Below the pieces are notes generated by a model that saw only the letters and a list, made by a program, of their open reading frames with translations, searched no databases and had not been told where the DNA came from. Both the position numbers and the translations under genes were made by a program. Of a stretch of DNA of 64,000 nt, positions 53,371 to 61,851 are shown piece after piece; the stretch's first letter is position 1; the number at the start of each line of letters is the position of its first letter. The stretch comes from Streptomyces longispororuber. GTDB lineage: Bacteria > Actinomycetota > Actinomycetes > Streptomycetales > Streptomycetaceae. The stretch covers positions 1 to 64,000 of the forward strand of contig NZ_JAMOLN010000001.1 of assembly GCF_024448165.1 (NCBI RefSeq), in the 5' to 3' direction.

Positions 53371-54061
53371 GAACGATCACCAGCCCTTCCTTCTCCGCGT
53401 CACCGTCCAGGTACCCCTGGGCACACAACCAGTCACGCCGGCCTCGCGTGACTGGACCGAACGGCACCTGGGCCCGGTCCATGACCCGCGCCGCCATCCC
53501 CAGCGCGCCCAACCCCTCGATCGTCTGCGTGACGCCGCACAGTTCGGAGTGGACCATCAAGAGGGTGCCGCCCGGCCGCAGGACACGAGCGGCGGTGGCA
53601 CAGACTCTGTCCACCACACCACGGCCGCCCGCTCCGCCTTCCCACGCCCGGGCCGCACCGCGCGGTGCCCGCCGCCCGGGCGCGCTCGGGACGTAGGGCG
53701 GATTGCTGACAACCAGATCGAACGAGGCGTCCTCCAGTCCCGTGCCGACCGCTGCCAGATCGCCCCTGCGCACCGTGATCGAGGCGCCGTTGAGCCAGGC
53801 ATTCAGGCGTGCCGTCCACACCGCCCGCCAGGCGACGTCGAGGGCCGTCACCCGGGCACCGCGCAGTGCGGCGGCCACGGCCACGGCTCCCGAGCCCGTG
53901 CCTAGATCCACAGCCGTAGTCCGTTCGCCGACGTCTTCATCGTTCAGGGCGCGCAGCAGCAGCCACGTGTCGGCTTGCGGCGCGTATACGCCGTACGGGG
54001 AGAGGAGGCGGAGCCCTGAGCGGGCCACCGCCCCGTCGCGGGGCCGGGCAGTCGTCGTCAC
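53354..54061 (-). CDS. HemK2/MTQ2-type SAM-dependent methyltransferase
   Basis: 235 residues from GTG 54061 (TTTARPRDGAVARSGLRLL); an open frame to 54217 adds unrelated residues. The SAM motif is VDLGTGSGAVAVAAALRGA and the catalytic motif is VVSNPPYVPSAPG (NPPY), the signature of glutamine or amino-group N-methyltransferases of the HemK2 branch. The first 30 residues have SPYGVYAPQADTWLL, typical of the family. It is the first gene of the run methyltransferase-CDGSH-HDO-flavoprotein-PfpI. It may modify the peptide or small molecule on which the di-iron enzyme acts. Confidence 0.85.
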   Translation of the reverse strand: MTTTARPRDGAVARSGLRLLSPYGVYAPQADTWLLLRALNDEDVGERTTAVDLGTGSGAVAVAAALRGARVTALDVAWRAVWTARLNAWLNGASITVRRGDLAAVGTGLEDASFDLVVSNPPYVPSAPGRRAPRGAARAWEGGAGGRGVVDRVCATAARVLRPGGTLLMVHSELCGVTQTIEGLGALGMAARVMDRAQVPFGPVTRGRRDWLCAQGYLDGDAEKEGLVIVRAERS

Positions 54062-54116
54062 AAGTGCCTCGTGACAGACCGTGTACGGGATGGGATGCGG
54101 CGTGCCCCGGGCCTCA

Positions 54117-55073
54117 TCAGCTGTCCAGCTGCGGCAGGACGTTGCTGCGGTAGAAGTCGAAGAAACCCTGCTGTTCAGGGCCGATCTGACCGATATACAC
54201 CTCGTCGAAGCCCGCATCGATGTATGCGGTCACGGCCTGCACGTGTTCGTCCACGTCGTCGCCGCAGACCATGCCGTCGGCGACCGCTTCCTCGGTCACG
54301 AGCGTCGACGCCTGCTCGAAGTGGGCGGGGTCGGGGAGCACCTGGCCGAGTTCGCCGGGCAGGAACTGGGTCGGCCACAACCGATGGGCCGTCTTGACCG
54401 CCTGGTCGCGGTCGGCGCCCCAGCACACCTTCACCCCGCCGAGCACGGGCTTCTGCCCGCCGCCGGCCCGCCGGAACTGGCCCACCAGATCGGGGTCCGG
54501 CGTCATGGTGACGAATCCGTCCCCGATCCGGCCGGCTACTGCGGCGGCCTTGGGCCCGAACCCGGACACGTAGATCGGCACCGGCTCGTCGGGCACGGTA
54601 TAGAGGCGGGCGTTCTCCACCGTGTAGTACTTGCCGCGGTGCGTGACCTCCTCGCCGCTCTGCAGGCTCCGGATGACCTGGACAGCTTCCTCCAGCATGT
54701 CCAGGCGTACGTCGACGGCCGGCCAATGGTCCCCGAGAATGTGCTCGTTGAGGGCCTCGCCGCTGCCCACCCCGAACCGGAATCGGTTATCGGTGAGCAC
54801 GCCGGAGGTCGCGAGGGCCTGGGCGGTGAGGGCCGGGTGCATCCGCATGGTGGGACAGGTGACGAACGTCGTCACGGGCAGTGACGTCACCTGGGCAAGT
54901 GCCCCGATCATCGACCAGACGAACGGACTCTGCCCCTGCTCCCCGGTCCACGGGTGGTAGTGGTCGGAGATGGCCAACGCGGTGAAGCCGGCCTGTTCCG
55001 CAGCTCGTGCCTGCTCCAACAACTGGGCGGGCGTGAATTCCTCGCTCGCCAGGAAATACCCGAAACGCGTCAC
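54117..55073 (-). CDS. LLM-class F420-dependent oxidoreductase
   Basis: 318 residues from GTG 55073 (TRFGYFLASEEFTPAQLLEQ), a TIM-barrel of the luciferase-like monooxygenase family. Motifs include AISDHYHPWTGEQGQSPFVW, RFGVGSGEALNEHILGDHWP and the DEVYIGQIGPEQQ segment of the FGD-like/TIGR03557 group, which use coenzyme F420. Sugar-6-phosphate, alcohol or aldehyde substrates are known for relatives. It is separate from the methyltransferase operon by 55 bases. A SigB-type site lies about 190 bases upstream. The 5' relic of a relative is at 41691-41781. Confidence 0.9.
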   Translation of the reverse strand: MTRFGYFLASEEFTPAQLLEQARAAEQAGFTALAISDHYHPWTGEQGQSPFVWSMIGALAQVTSLPVTTFVTCPTMRMHPALTAQALATSGVLTDNRFRFGVGSGEALNEHILGDHWPAVDVRLDMLEEAVQVIRSLQSGEEVTHRGKYYTVENARLYTVPDEPVPIYVSGFGPKAAAVAGRIGDGFVTMTPDPDLVGQFRRAGGGQKPVLGGVKVCWGADRDQAVKTAHRLWPTQFLPGELGQVLPDPAHFEQASTLVTEEAVADGMVCGDDVDEHVQAVTAYIDAGFDEVYIGQIGPEQQGFFDFYRSNVLPQLDS

Positions 55074-55410
55074 GACCTGCTCCTCACTGCACCCTCGTGC
55101 ACGACACCGAAGCCCGCTCGTCACATGAGCCTCGTGGGAATGCAGCTCGGCCCGCGCACAGGTTGCGCGGGGCTCGCAGCCGCCTCTCGGCCCGGCCGCC
55201 CTTCCCAGCTTGCGCGCCCCTGACCAGGAACACCACACGAGTCACTTCGAAGGCCCCGTGTACCCGAAGCAGACATTCCAAAGCCTCGCCGCTTTGATGC
55301 GACGCCGCCCGTGACACACACCGGCCATCCCGGTGCCGGGACACGGCACATGCCCTTGCATGCGGCAGCAAGTGTGCTTCGGCTCCTGCCGTCGGGACAC
55401 CCGAGGACGC
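55074..55410. other. Divergent promoter region of the LLM oxidoreductase and EamA genes
   Basis: No gene is supported. The stretch contains the SigB-type site 55260-55284 pointing to the LLM gene. The EamA start at 55411 follows CCGAGGACGC, a fair ribosome binding site. Confidence 0.35.
55260..55284 (-). promoter_or_regulatory. SigB-type promoter upstream of the LLM oxidoreductase (GCTT-N15-GGGTAC)
   Basis: On the minus strand GCTT (55284-55281), a 15-base spacer and GGGTAC (55265-55260) match GNNT-N14-16-GGGTAC. The leader to the GTG at 55073 would be about 180 bases, longer than for the other candidates, so this site is the weakest of the five. Confidence 0.35.
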
Positions 55411-56265
55411 ATGGCCGCTCTCCTCGCTCTGGCCTCTGCTGTCTGTTACGGCGTGGTCGACTTCGCGGGCGGGATCCTGTCCCGCCGCCTTCCTTTCCTT
55501 ACCGTCACCGTCCTCGGCCAATTCGGCGGCCTGCTGTGCGCTGTCATAGCCGCCTTCCTCATTCCGGCACCGTCCGTGGACCCGGCCGACCTGTCCTGGG
55601 GAGCCCTGTCCGGCATCGGCAGCGGCCTCGCCATGCTGTGGCTCAACCGTGGCCTCAGCCGTGGGGCGATGAGCGTGGTGGTGCCGATCAGCGCCGTGAC
55701 GTCCGTGGCTCTGTCCGTGCTGGCCGGAGTGCTCGTCCTCGGCGATCGGCCCAGTCCTCTGGCATGGGTCGGTATCGCCGTCGCCGCGCCCGCACTGTGG
55801 CTGGTCTCCGGTGGCCGCAGCGCCGCGCCACGCAGAACCGGCCGGAGCGCGCCCACCGGCGCAGGCTCCGGTGCCCGGGACGGCCTGCTGGCGAGCGTGG
55901 CGGTCGCCGTGCAATATCTGGCACTGGCCCAGGCAGGGACGTCGAGCGGAGTGTGGCCGGTGGCGGCGGGGCGGGCCGCGGCCGTCGTGGTGCTGCTGCC
56001 GGTCGCCGGGCGGTCGCTGCGCGTGCCGTCGCCGGTCCGCGGTGCGCAAGCCCTTGCGATCGGTGCGGGCGCGGCCCTGGGGCTGGTCCTGTATCTGCTG
56101 GCGGCCCAGCGTCAGATGCTCGCAGTCGTCGTGGTCCTGGCGTCCCTGTATCCGGTTTTGCCGGTGGTACTGGGCATCCGGCTCCTTCATGAACGGGTCG
56201 ACCGGCGCCGGGCGGCAGGACTGGTGGGCACGCTTGCCGCCACCGTGCTGCTCGCGCTCGGTTGA
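55411..56265 (+). CDS. EamA-family (DMT superfamily) membrane transporter
   Basis: 284 residues from ATG 55411. Ten helices in two five-helix repeats: the first opens with AALLALASAVCYGVVDFAGG and contains LWLNRGLSRGAMSVVVPISA, and the second runs from LLASVAVAVQYLALAQAG to LVGTLAATVLLALG with LASLYPVLPVVLGI. These are EamA signatures. Relatives export amino acids, nucleosides or small metabolites. It is followed after about 100 bases by a small LPFR protein. The substrate cannot be assigned. Confidence 0.88.
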   Translation: MAALLALASAVCYGVVDFAGGILSRRLPFLTVTVLGQFGGLLCAVIAAFLIPAPSVDPADLSWGALSGIGSGLAMLWLNRGLSRGAMSVVVPISAVTSVALSVLAGVLVLGDRPSPLAWVGIAVAAPALWLVSGGRSAAPRRTGRSAPTGAGSGARDGLLASVAVAVQYLALAQAGTSSGVWPVAAGRAAAVVVLLPVAGRSLRVPSPVRGAQALAIGAGAALGLVLYLLAAQRQMLAVVVVLASLYPVLPVVLGIRLLHERVDRRRAAGLVGTLAATVLLALG

Positions 56266-56363
56266 GGCTCTCCCGCCGCCGCCCAATGCCCGCGTTTCCC
56301 GAAGTGATCGACGGGCACCCGCAGGCGAACAACCCCTACGCAACGATGAAGAAGGTGACGTAC

Positions 56364-56492
56364 ATGTTCAAGGCCATCGCGGACGTGATCCGGTCCATCG
56401 GCGGCGCCGTCGCCACGGTCGTGACACTGCCCTTCCGCGCCGTGGCCCGTCTTTTCGGCGGAGCGTCTGACACCGCCCACGGCCACCACTGA
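56364..56492 (+). CDS. LPFR-motif small protein
   Basis: 42 residues from ATG 56364 with GAAGGTGA upstream; an in-frame ATG at 56346 would add six residues. The sequence MFKAIADVIRSIGGAVATVV continues TLPFRAVARLFGGAS, one amphipathic membrane helix followed by the LPFR motif and a short Gly/His tail. Such 40-50 residue proteins are common in Streptomyces, often as stress-responsive membrane peptides; the role is unknown. Confidence 0.75.
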   Translation: MFKAIADVIRSIGGAVATVVTLPFRAVARLFGGASDTAHGHH

Positions 56493-57165
56493 CTCCTCCC
56501 GATCGACTCGCGCGGCCCCGGGCACAGCCTGCGGGTGGTCCGTGTGACCGTCTCCCCTCAGCCCTGCGGGCCCGCTCCGACGACCGGGGGCGGGCCGCGT
56601 TGCTCAGCGGCGCCCCTTGAGCTGTTCGACGCCGACCGCGGCGAGTGCGATCTGGATGGCGAGTTCGATCCAGGGCAGAGCGTCGGCACGACGGACGTGG
56701 CCTGTCACCGTCCGCAATCCATGGACCGCCTCGCCCGTCGAGCGGGCGGAAGCCGCCGCCGACAACGTGGCCCGCCTGCTTCTCAAAGACCGCGGGGCCT
56801 CACGTCGTCAGCCATGAAGAGGCCCTGGAACACGGAAGTCGTCGATGCGGCGCTGGAGCCGAGCACACCGCGCCGGCGGCCAACTCGCCGTAGGCCGCCA
56901 CGTCCTCCCCCACCAAGCCCTGGACTTGATGCGGACCCACGCCATGGCCACCGGCATCCCTCTGCCGCCCATCACCGAGGCCGTCCTGGACGCCCCACCC
57001 TCGTGGGACGAAGGACCCTCCGAGCTTTAGGAACGGCTGCGGCGCACCGTGCGTCAGCCCGCTCCCCCAGGGGCACGCGAAGTGTCTACCGCCAACCCCC
57101 GTGTGGCGCCTCGGCGGACTGTATGAGCAACCTGATAGGGACCGCGAATACGGAAGGAACACGTC
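56493..57165. other. Decayed stretch with gene fragments
   Basis: The minus strand at about 56604-56700 reads ADALPWIELAIQIALAAVG, resembling the hydrophobic end of a small membrane protein. The plus strand at about 56880-57030 reads VGRHVLPHQALDLMRTHAMA, which could be the last helices of an ANTAR domain. Neither has a start or enough length to be a gene. The stretch is probably recombination debris. Confidence 0.4.
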
Positions 57166-57492
57166 ATGCCCGCAGGATCGAACCAGAAGCGAGAACGCCA
57201 GTACGAGCACGTCAAGGAGAGCGCGAAGCAGCGCGGGGAGTCCACGAAACGGGCGGAAGAGATCGCCGCCCGCACGGTGAACAAGCAGCGCGCCCGCTCC
57301 GGCGAGTCCCGCACCGCGAGCAGGAGTTCCGTCAGGGACCCCAAGTCGGCACCGCAGCGCGGTGGTTCGCGCTCGCACGAGGGCGCCCAGGGGCCCACCA
57401 AGGATCAGCTGTACAACGAGGCCCGGCAGAAGAACATCAAGGGCCGGTCGACCATGACCAAAGCCCAGCTGGCCCGAGCCGTGGGCCGCTGA
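57166..57492 (+). CDS. Plasmid stabilization-type small basic protein
   Basis: 108 residues from ATG 57166, with AAGGAACACGTC upstream. The protein is highly charged: the first half (QKRERQYEHVKESAKQRGES, TKRAEEIAARTVNKQRARSG) looks like an unstructured or helical nucleic-acid-binding arm. The end (TKDQLYNEARQKNIKGRSTM, TKAQLARAVG) is a Rho-N/SAP-like fold. Streptomyces relatives are annotated as plasmid stabilization proteins without experimental proof known to me. It is followed after 18 bases by the second isochorismatase gene and probably shares its transcript. Confidence 0.8.
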   Translation: MPAGSNQKRERQYEHVKESAKQRGESTKRAEEIAARTVNKQRARSGESRTASRSSVRDPKSAPQRGGSRSHEGAQGPTKDQLYNEARQKNIKGRSTMTKAQLARAVGR

Positions 57493-57510
57493 ACACCGCA
57501 CGGCGATCCC

Positions 57511-58074
57511 ATGGCGCACTGCTCCGCCGAGCGACAGACCGCCCTTGTCATCATCGACATGATCAATACCTACGGCCACGAGGACGCCGAGCTCCTGCTG
57601 CCCTCAGCGCGGAAGATCGTGCCGGTGATCGCCGGCTTGCTGACGGCGGCGCGCGCCGCCGGCCTGCCTGTGATCTACGCCAACGACAACTTCGGACAGT
57701 GGCGCTCCCACCACGGCGAGATCGTCGACGAGGCCCTGGCCGGGCCCCACGCGGACCTCGTGGAACCACTGCTCCCCGACGCGGAAGCGCTGTTCGTCGT
57801 CAAAGCCCGGCACTCGATCTTCTACGAGACGCCGCTGGCCTACCTGCTGTGGGAACTGGGCGTGCACCACGTCGTCCTGTGCGGGCAGGTGACCGAGCAA
57901 TGCGTGCTGTACTCCGCCTTGGACGCCCACATCCGGCACCTCGATGTCACCGTGGTGTCCGACGCCGTGGCCCACATTTATCCACAGCTGGCCGACGCAG
58001 CCCTGGAGATGATGCGCCGGAACATGGGTGCCAGGGTCCTCGCCCGGCACGACATCACGTTCACGCCGAGGTAA
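57511..58074 (+). CDS. Isochorismatase-like cysteine hydrolase (paralogue 2)
   Basis: 187 residues from ATG 57511. The catalytic Asp is in ALVIIDMINTYGHEDAELLL, the Lys in ALFVVKARHSIFYETPLAYL and the Cys in VVLCGQVTEQCVLYSALDAH. It is highly similar to the protein at 41778-42362 along its whole length, so one probably arose from the other or both came with related stress blocks. Here it is downstream of the plasmid-stabilization-type gene rather than next to an LLM gene. The substrate is unknown. Confidence 0.88.
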   Translation: MAHCSAERQTALVIIDMINTYGHEDAELLLPSARKIVPVIAGLLTAARAAGLPVIYANDNFGQWRSHHGEIVDEALAGPHADLVEPLLPDAEALFVVKARHSIFYETPLAYLLWELGVHHVVLCGQVTEQCVLYSALDAHIRHLDVTVVSDAVAHIYPQLADAALEMMRRNMGARVLARHDITFTPR

Positions 58075-58476
58075 TCAGTCGACCTTCGGTCCGTGGCTCA
58101 GGGACTGCCGAACCCTGAACGAGTGCCCGGCCGGATCCGTGCACAGGCGGGCCTCCGTCGGACCGCCTCGGCCCGACGCCTCGATCGGGATCCCGCCCAG
58201 GGCCACAATCCGGCGCTCCAACTCGGCGAAGCCGTCGGCTTCGACGAGGAAGTCGACATGAGCCTGGGACGCGTCCTCGGGCCGCGGCCAGCTCGGCGGG
58301 GTGGCGTTGAGGTCCCGCCGAAACCCCATGCGCAGCCCGTTCGGCGCCTGGATGTCGGTGCGGTTGCTGGTGGTTTACGGTCACGGCTCTGCGCCGAGCA
58401 ACTTCAGATAGGACTGGGCCAGTTCCTCCGGATACGAACACTCCAGCACGATCGCACCCGCAGTGATCAGTCCCAC
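58075..58476 (-). pseudogene. VOC-family protein with in-frame stop codons
   Basis: From GTG 58476 the frame reads GLITAGAIVLECSYPEELAQ then SYLKLLGAEP, followed by TGA and, one codon later, TAA. The same frame then resumes as PNGLRMGFRRDLNATPPSWP and ends with DPAGHSFRVRQ, the usual VOC C-terminus. The total length (about 133 codons) matches the family, so this is a VOC gene killed by a short scrambled segment. The 84-residue tail could still be translated from ATG 58329 but lacks the first module. Confidence 0.75.
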
Positions 58477-58593
58477 ACCGCCTCATTGGCTCATGCGGCG
58501 GGGGGCCGTGGCAGTGCCGGACAAACGGAACCGCGCGTGAACGGCGCGAAGTCGAGCCGTGCCCCGACCGCGTCCGTGCCGCCAGGACACCGC

Positions 58594-58821
58594 TCACGAG
58601 GCAAGCAGAGAGTCGTCCTCCACGCCCGTGCCAGGCAGCCGGTGGCGCGCCGCAATGAGCGCGGAGTCGATGTCACGCGTGCCGGTACTCACACACAGCA
58701 TGTACGCGAGGTCGTCCATGCGGTTTCGCACGTCTTCGGCACCGTTGCCCGCGTGCAGCACGCGCAGCGAGTCGTACTGCTCTACCAGGTTGTTCAGAAC
58801 CGCAGGGTGCGCCATCAGCAT
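58594..58821 (-). CDS. DUF5133-family protein
   Basis: 75 residues from ATG 58821 with GAAGGAG upstream. The family pattern is visible: MLMAHPAVLNNLVEQYDSLR, then MDDLAYMLCVSTGTRDIDSA and LIAARHRLPG. The family is almost restricted to Streptomyces and often lies near stress sigma factor or ANTAR genes; the function is unknown. A SigB-type promoter ends about 47 bases before the start, and the sigma factor gene lies divergently upstream. Confidence 0.88.
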   Translation of the reverse strand: MLMAHPAVLNNLVEQYDSLRVLHAGNGAEDVRNRMDDLAYMLCVSTGTRDIDSALIAARHRLPGTGVEDDSLLAS

Positions 58822-59198
58822 GGGGACTCCTTCGATCGCTCGCACCAGAGGCCTTGCCGTCACTTCAGTACCCCCGCCGCACGGCCACACGCATCAAGGG
58901 CAAGAGACGAACGCACCCCCTCCCCTCTCCCTGCACCGGGTTACGGACCCGAACGCCGGCGCTCCCGGACAACTGTGTTCCGGAGATGGCACGCCCATCA
59001 CCACGACGAGCACATCGTCCACTTCAGAAACCTAATCCCCACACGAGTCACGTGACCGTTTGCCGGTTCACATGCCGGGCAGGCGAAGCCGTGTGCTTGG
59101 GACAACAGGCGCAGCGAGAGGCAGCGGCACCGGACATCACGGCCCGTGCGTTTCTCGCGGTCACCTTGCCGAGTCCAGCGCTCGAGGAGCAATTTCTG
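58822..59198. other. Divergent promoter region of DUF5133 and the sigma factor gene
   Basis: No gene is supported. It contains the SigB-type site 58868-58892 for DUF5133. GAGGAGCAATTTCTG precedes the sigma factor ATG at 59199. I found no GGGTAC-type site directing the sigma gene itself. Confidence 0.4.
58868..58892 (-). promoter_or_regulatory. SigB-type promoter upstream of DUF5133 (GCGT-N15-GGGTAC)
   Basis: On the minus strand GCGT (58892-58889), a 15-base spacer and GGGTAC (58873-58868) fit the SigB-type consensus. The start codon at 58821 is 47 bases further on, an ideal leader length. Confidence 0.55.
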
Positions 59199-59987
59199 AT
59201 GGCTACTCGCCACTCGCACGACGACGCCCCCGACACCCAGCAAACCTTCGAGCGGCTCGCCGACGCCGCGGCAGGCCCCGAACACGACCTGCTCAGCAAC
59301 GAGCTGGTCGAAGCATGGCTTCCCATGGCCCACCGCCTCGCCAGCCGGTTCCGCAACAAGGGCGAGAACATGGACGACCTCCGCCAGGTCGCGGCCATCG
59401 GCCTGGTCAAGGCCGTCGACCGCTACGAGGTCGAACGCGGCGCCTTCGAGCCCTACGCCGTGCCGACCATCACCGGCGAACTGCGCCGCCACTTCCGTGA
59501 CCACACCTGGGACGTCCGGGTCCCCCGCCGCGTACAGGACCTGCGCAACAAGGTCCGCAGCACCCGCCGCGAGCTGGTCAACCAGCCCGGACGGCATGCC
59601 GAGCCCGGCATCGAGGAGATCGCCGCCGGCGCCGGCCTGACCCTCGACGAAGTCCGTGACGGGCTGGAAGCCCTCGACAGCTACAACGCCCTTTCCCTGG
59701 ACGCCGAAATCGGCCCCGCCGACGAGGGCCTCAGCCTCTCCGACAGCATCGGCGCAACCGAACCCGGATACGACCTGATCATCGACCGCGAAACCGCCAA
59801 GGAAGGGCTCAAGCACCTCGCCGAACGCGAACGCGCCATCTTGTACCTGCGCTTCTTCGAAGACATGACCCAAGCAGCCATCGCCGAAGAGATCGGCATC
59901 TCCCAGATGCACGTCTCACGCCTGATCACCCGCAGCTGCGCACAGGTCCGCGACCACGCCACACCGGGTGCCCAGCAAGCGGCCTGA
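59199..59987 (+). CDS. SigB/SigF/SigG-type alternative sigma factor
   Basis: 262 residues from ATG 59199. Region 2 has LPMAHRLASRFRNKGENMDD then LRQVAAIGLVKAVDRYEVER and FEPYAVPTITGELRRHFRD; region 3 has VPRRVQDLRNKVRSTRRELV; region 4 has LAERERAILYLRFFEDMTQA then AIAEEIGISQMHVSRLITRS. This is the SigB/F/G class of 260-290 residues, recognising GNNT...GGGTAC/T promoters. No anti-sigma (RsbW-like) or anti-anti-sigma gene is next to it, so control is probably from elsewhere or transcriptional. It may serve the promoters found in this window. Confidence 0.92.
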   Translation: MATRHSHDDAPDTQQTFERLADAAAGPEHDLLSNELVEAWLPMAHRLASRFRNKGENMDDLRQVAAIGLVKAVDRYEVERGAFEPYAVPTITGELRRHFRDHTWDVRVPRRVQDLRNKVRSTRRELVNQPGRHAEPGIEEIAAGAGLTLDEVRDGLEALDSYNALSLDAEIGPADEGLSLSDSIGATEPGYDLIIDRETAKEGLKHLAERERAILYLRFFEDMTQAAIAEEIGISQMHVSRLITRSCAQVRDHATPGAQQAA

Positions 59988-60098
59988 TCTTGGCAGCACA
60001 TCGTCCAACGGATGGCTCCAGCGAGGTCTTGCCGATCACCGTCTGTCGGGGCAGGGTGGCACAACGTACCCGCCCCCTGGCCCCCGGAGGCGATATCG

Positions 60099-60422
60099 GT
60101 GTCCACCACGCCGGAACAGTCCGCTGTAGACGACGAGGCCCCACCCGTCAGCGCCGAGGTCGAGGAATCGCGCGACGAGATCTCGCAGCTCAAGCACGCC
60201 GTGGATTCCCACGCCTCGGTCGACCAGGCCATCGGCGTGGTGCTCGCCGTGGGGCAGCTGACCCCGGCCGAGGCGTGGGACGTGCTCAGGGAACTCTCTA
60301 TGCGGACCAACATTAAACTCCGGCATGTCGCCGAGCTGCTGGTCGAGTGGGGCAAGACGGGTGAACTCACTGGGGAGATCCGCGCCGAACTGGACCGTCA
60401 ACTCCGTATGCGTCGCTCGTAG
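60099..60422 (+). CDS. ANTAR-domain protein without sensor (paralogue 1)
   Basis: 107 residues from GTG 60099, preceded by CCGGAGGCGATATC. After an acidic N-terminal 30 residues, ISQLKHAVDSHASVDQAIGV then VLAVGQLTPAEAWDVLRELS and LRHVAELLVEWG form the three-helix ANTAR domain. ANTAR domains bind paired RNA hairpins and prevent termination. No receiver or GAF domain is attached, as in other Streptomyces ANTAR-only proteins. It follows the sigma factor gene by 110 bases. A paralogue lies at 63165-63500 with an IS630 element between. Confidence 0.88.
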   Translation: MSTTPEQSAVDDEAPPVSAEVEESRDEISQLKHAVDSHASVDQAIGVVLAVGQLTPAEAWDVLRELSMRTNIKLRHVAELLVEWGKTGELTGEIRAELDRQLRMRRS

Positions 60423-60645
60423 ATGAGACAGGATGGCGGCGCTCTGCATCGGAGCACGGGCAGGGCTTCGGCGAGCAGTGTGAGGAAGGCTGCCATCGCT
60501 GGCGTCAGCAGGGGCTCCAGGGCCGGTCGTGCTCCGTGCCGCGGCCGGAAGGGTCGGCACCTTCTTGGGGAAGGTCGACTCAGGGCCCCTCCGAGAGCCT
60601 TGCACGAGGTAATGCCCGGCGGCCGTCCACGACAGCAGCGATCAT
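60423..60645. other. Gene-free stretch before the IS630 element
   Basis: Nothing recognisable. The CTAG target of the IS630 element is at 60646-60649. Confidence 0.3.
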
Positions 60646-60702
60646 CTAGTGCTCTGACCGGGTTGGATAGCCGGGTTGGTGGTCGGGGCACTTGGACGTG
60701 CG

Positions 60703-61851
60703 ATGACGTCCGATCCGACCGGTGGAGGTGCGGTGGCTGAGCCTGTCCGTGTGCGCAGATTGACCGACCAGGAAGGGCAGAAGCTGCAGCAGATCGTGCG
60801 CCGGGGCAGCACCAGTTCGGTGCGCCACCGGCACGCGATGATCCTGCTGGCCCCGGCCGGCGGGAACCGCGTCCCAGTCATCGCCCAGCTGGTGCAGGCG
60901 GACGAGGACACGGTCCGCGACGTGATCCACCCGTTCAACGAGTCTGTCTGGCCTGCCTGGACCCTCGCTGGGCGGGAGGCCGTCCCCGCCTGCTCAGTCC
61001 TGACGACGAGGACTTCGTCGTCACGACGGCCACCACCCGCCCGACCAAGCTCGGCCAGCCCTTCACGCGCTGGTCGATCCGCAAACTCGTCATCTACCTG
61101 CGACGCGTTCACAGCCGCGTGATCCGGATCGGCCGGGAGGCGTTACGGTGCCTACTCGCCCGCCGCGGCGTCACCTTCCAGCGCACGAAGACCTGGAAGG
61201 GATCCCCGGACCCGGACCGCGACGCCAAGCTTGACCGGATCGAGCACGTCCTGGACCGCTTCCCCGGCCGGGTCTTCCCATTCGATGAGTTCGGACCCCT
61301 GGGAATCCGCCCGACCGGCGGCTCGGGCTGGAACGCCTCCGGACACCCCGAAGGGCATCCCACGACCTATCACCGCACCCACGGGGGTCCGCTACTTCCA
61401 TGGCTGTTACTCAATCGGCGACGACACCCTGTGGGGCGTCAGCCCGCGCAAGAAGGGCGCCAGCAACACCTTGGCTGCGCTCAGATCGATCCGCGCGGCC
61501 CGCCCGGACGACGCCCCGCTCTACGTGATCTTGGACAACCTGTCCGCCCACAAGGGCGAGAGAATCCGTGCCTGGGCCAGGAAGAACCGGGTCGAGCTGT
61601 GCTTCACCCTCACCTACGCGTCCTGGGCGAATCCGATCGAGGCGCACTGCGGGCCGCTGCGGCAGTTCACCGTCGCCAACTCGAACCACCGCAACCACAC
61701 GGCCCAGACCAGGGCTCTGCACGCCTATCTGCGCTGGCGCAACGCCAACTCCCGCCACCGCGATGTCCTGGCGGCCGAACGCCGCGAACGCGCCCGGATC
61801 CGCAGCGAGAAGGGGATCCGCTGGGGCGGACGAGCCCAGATGGCAGCCTGA
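60703..61851 (+). pseudogene. IS630-family transposase with two frameshifts
   Basis: The N-terminal HTH part starts at ATG 60703 with VRVRRLTDQEGQKLQQIVRR and reaches VIHPFNE near 60941. The sequence continues in another frame with DDEDFVVTTATTRPTKLGQP and FPFDEFGPLGIRP (first catalytic acid) to HPTTYHRTHG near 61385. It then shifts again to VRYFHGCYSIGDDTLWG, VILDNLSAHKGERIRAW (second Asp) and FTLTYASWANPIEAHCG (Glu). All three segments match one transposase, so at least two indels have inactivated it. Confidence 0.88.
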
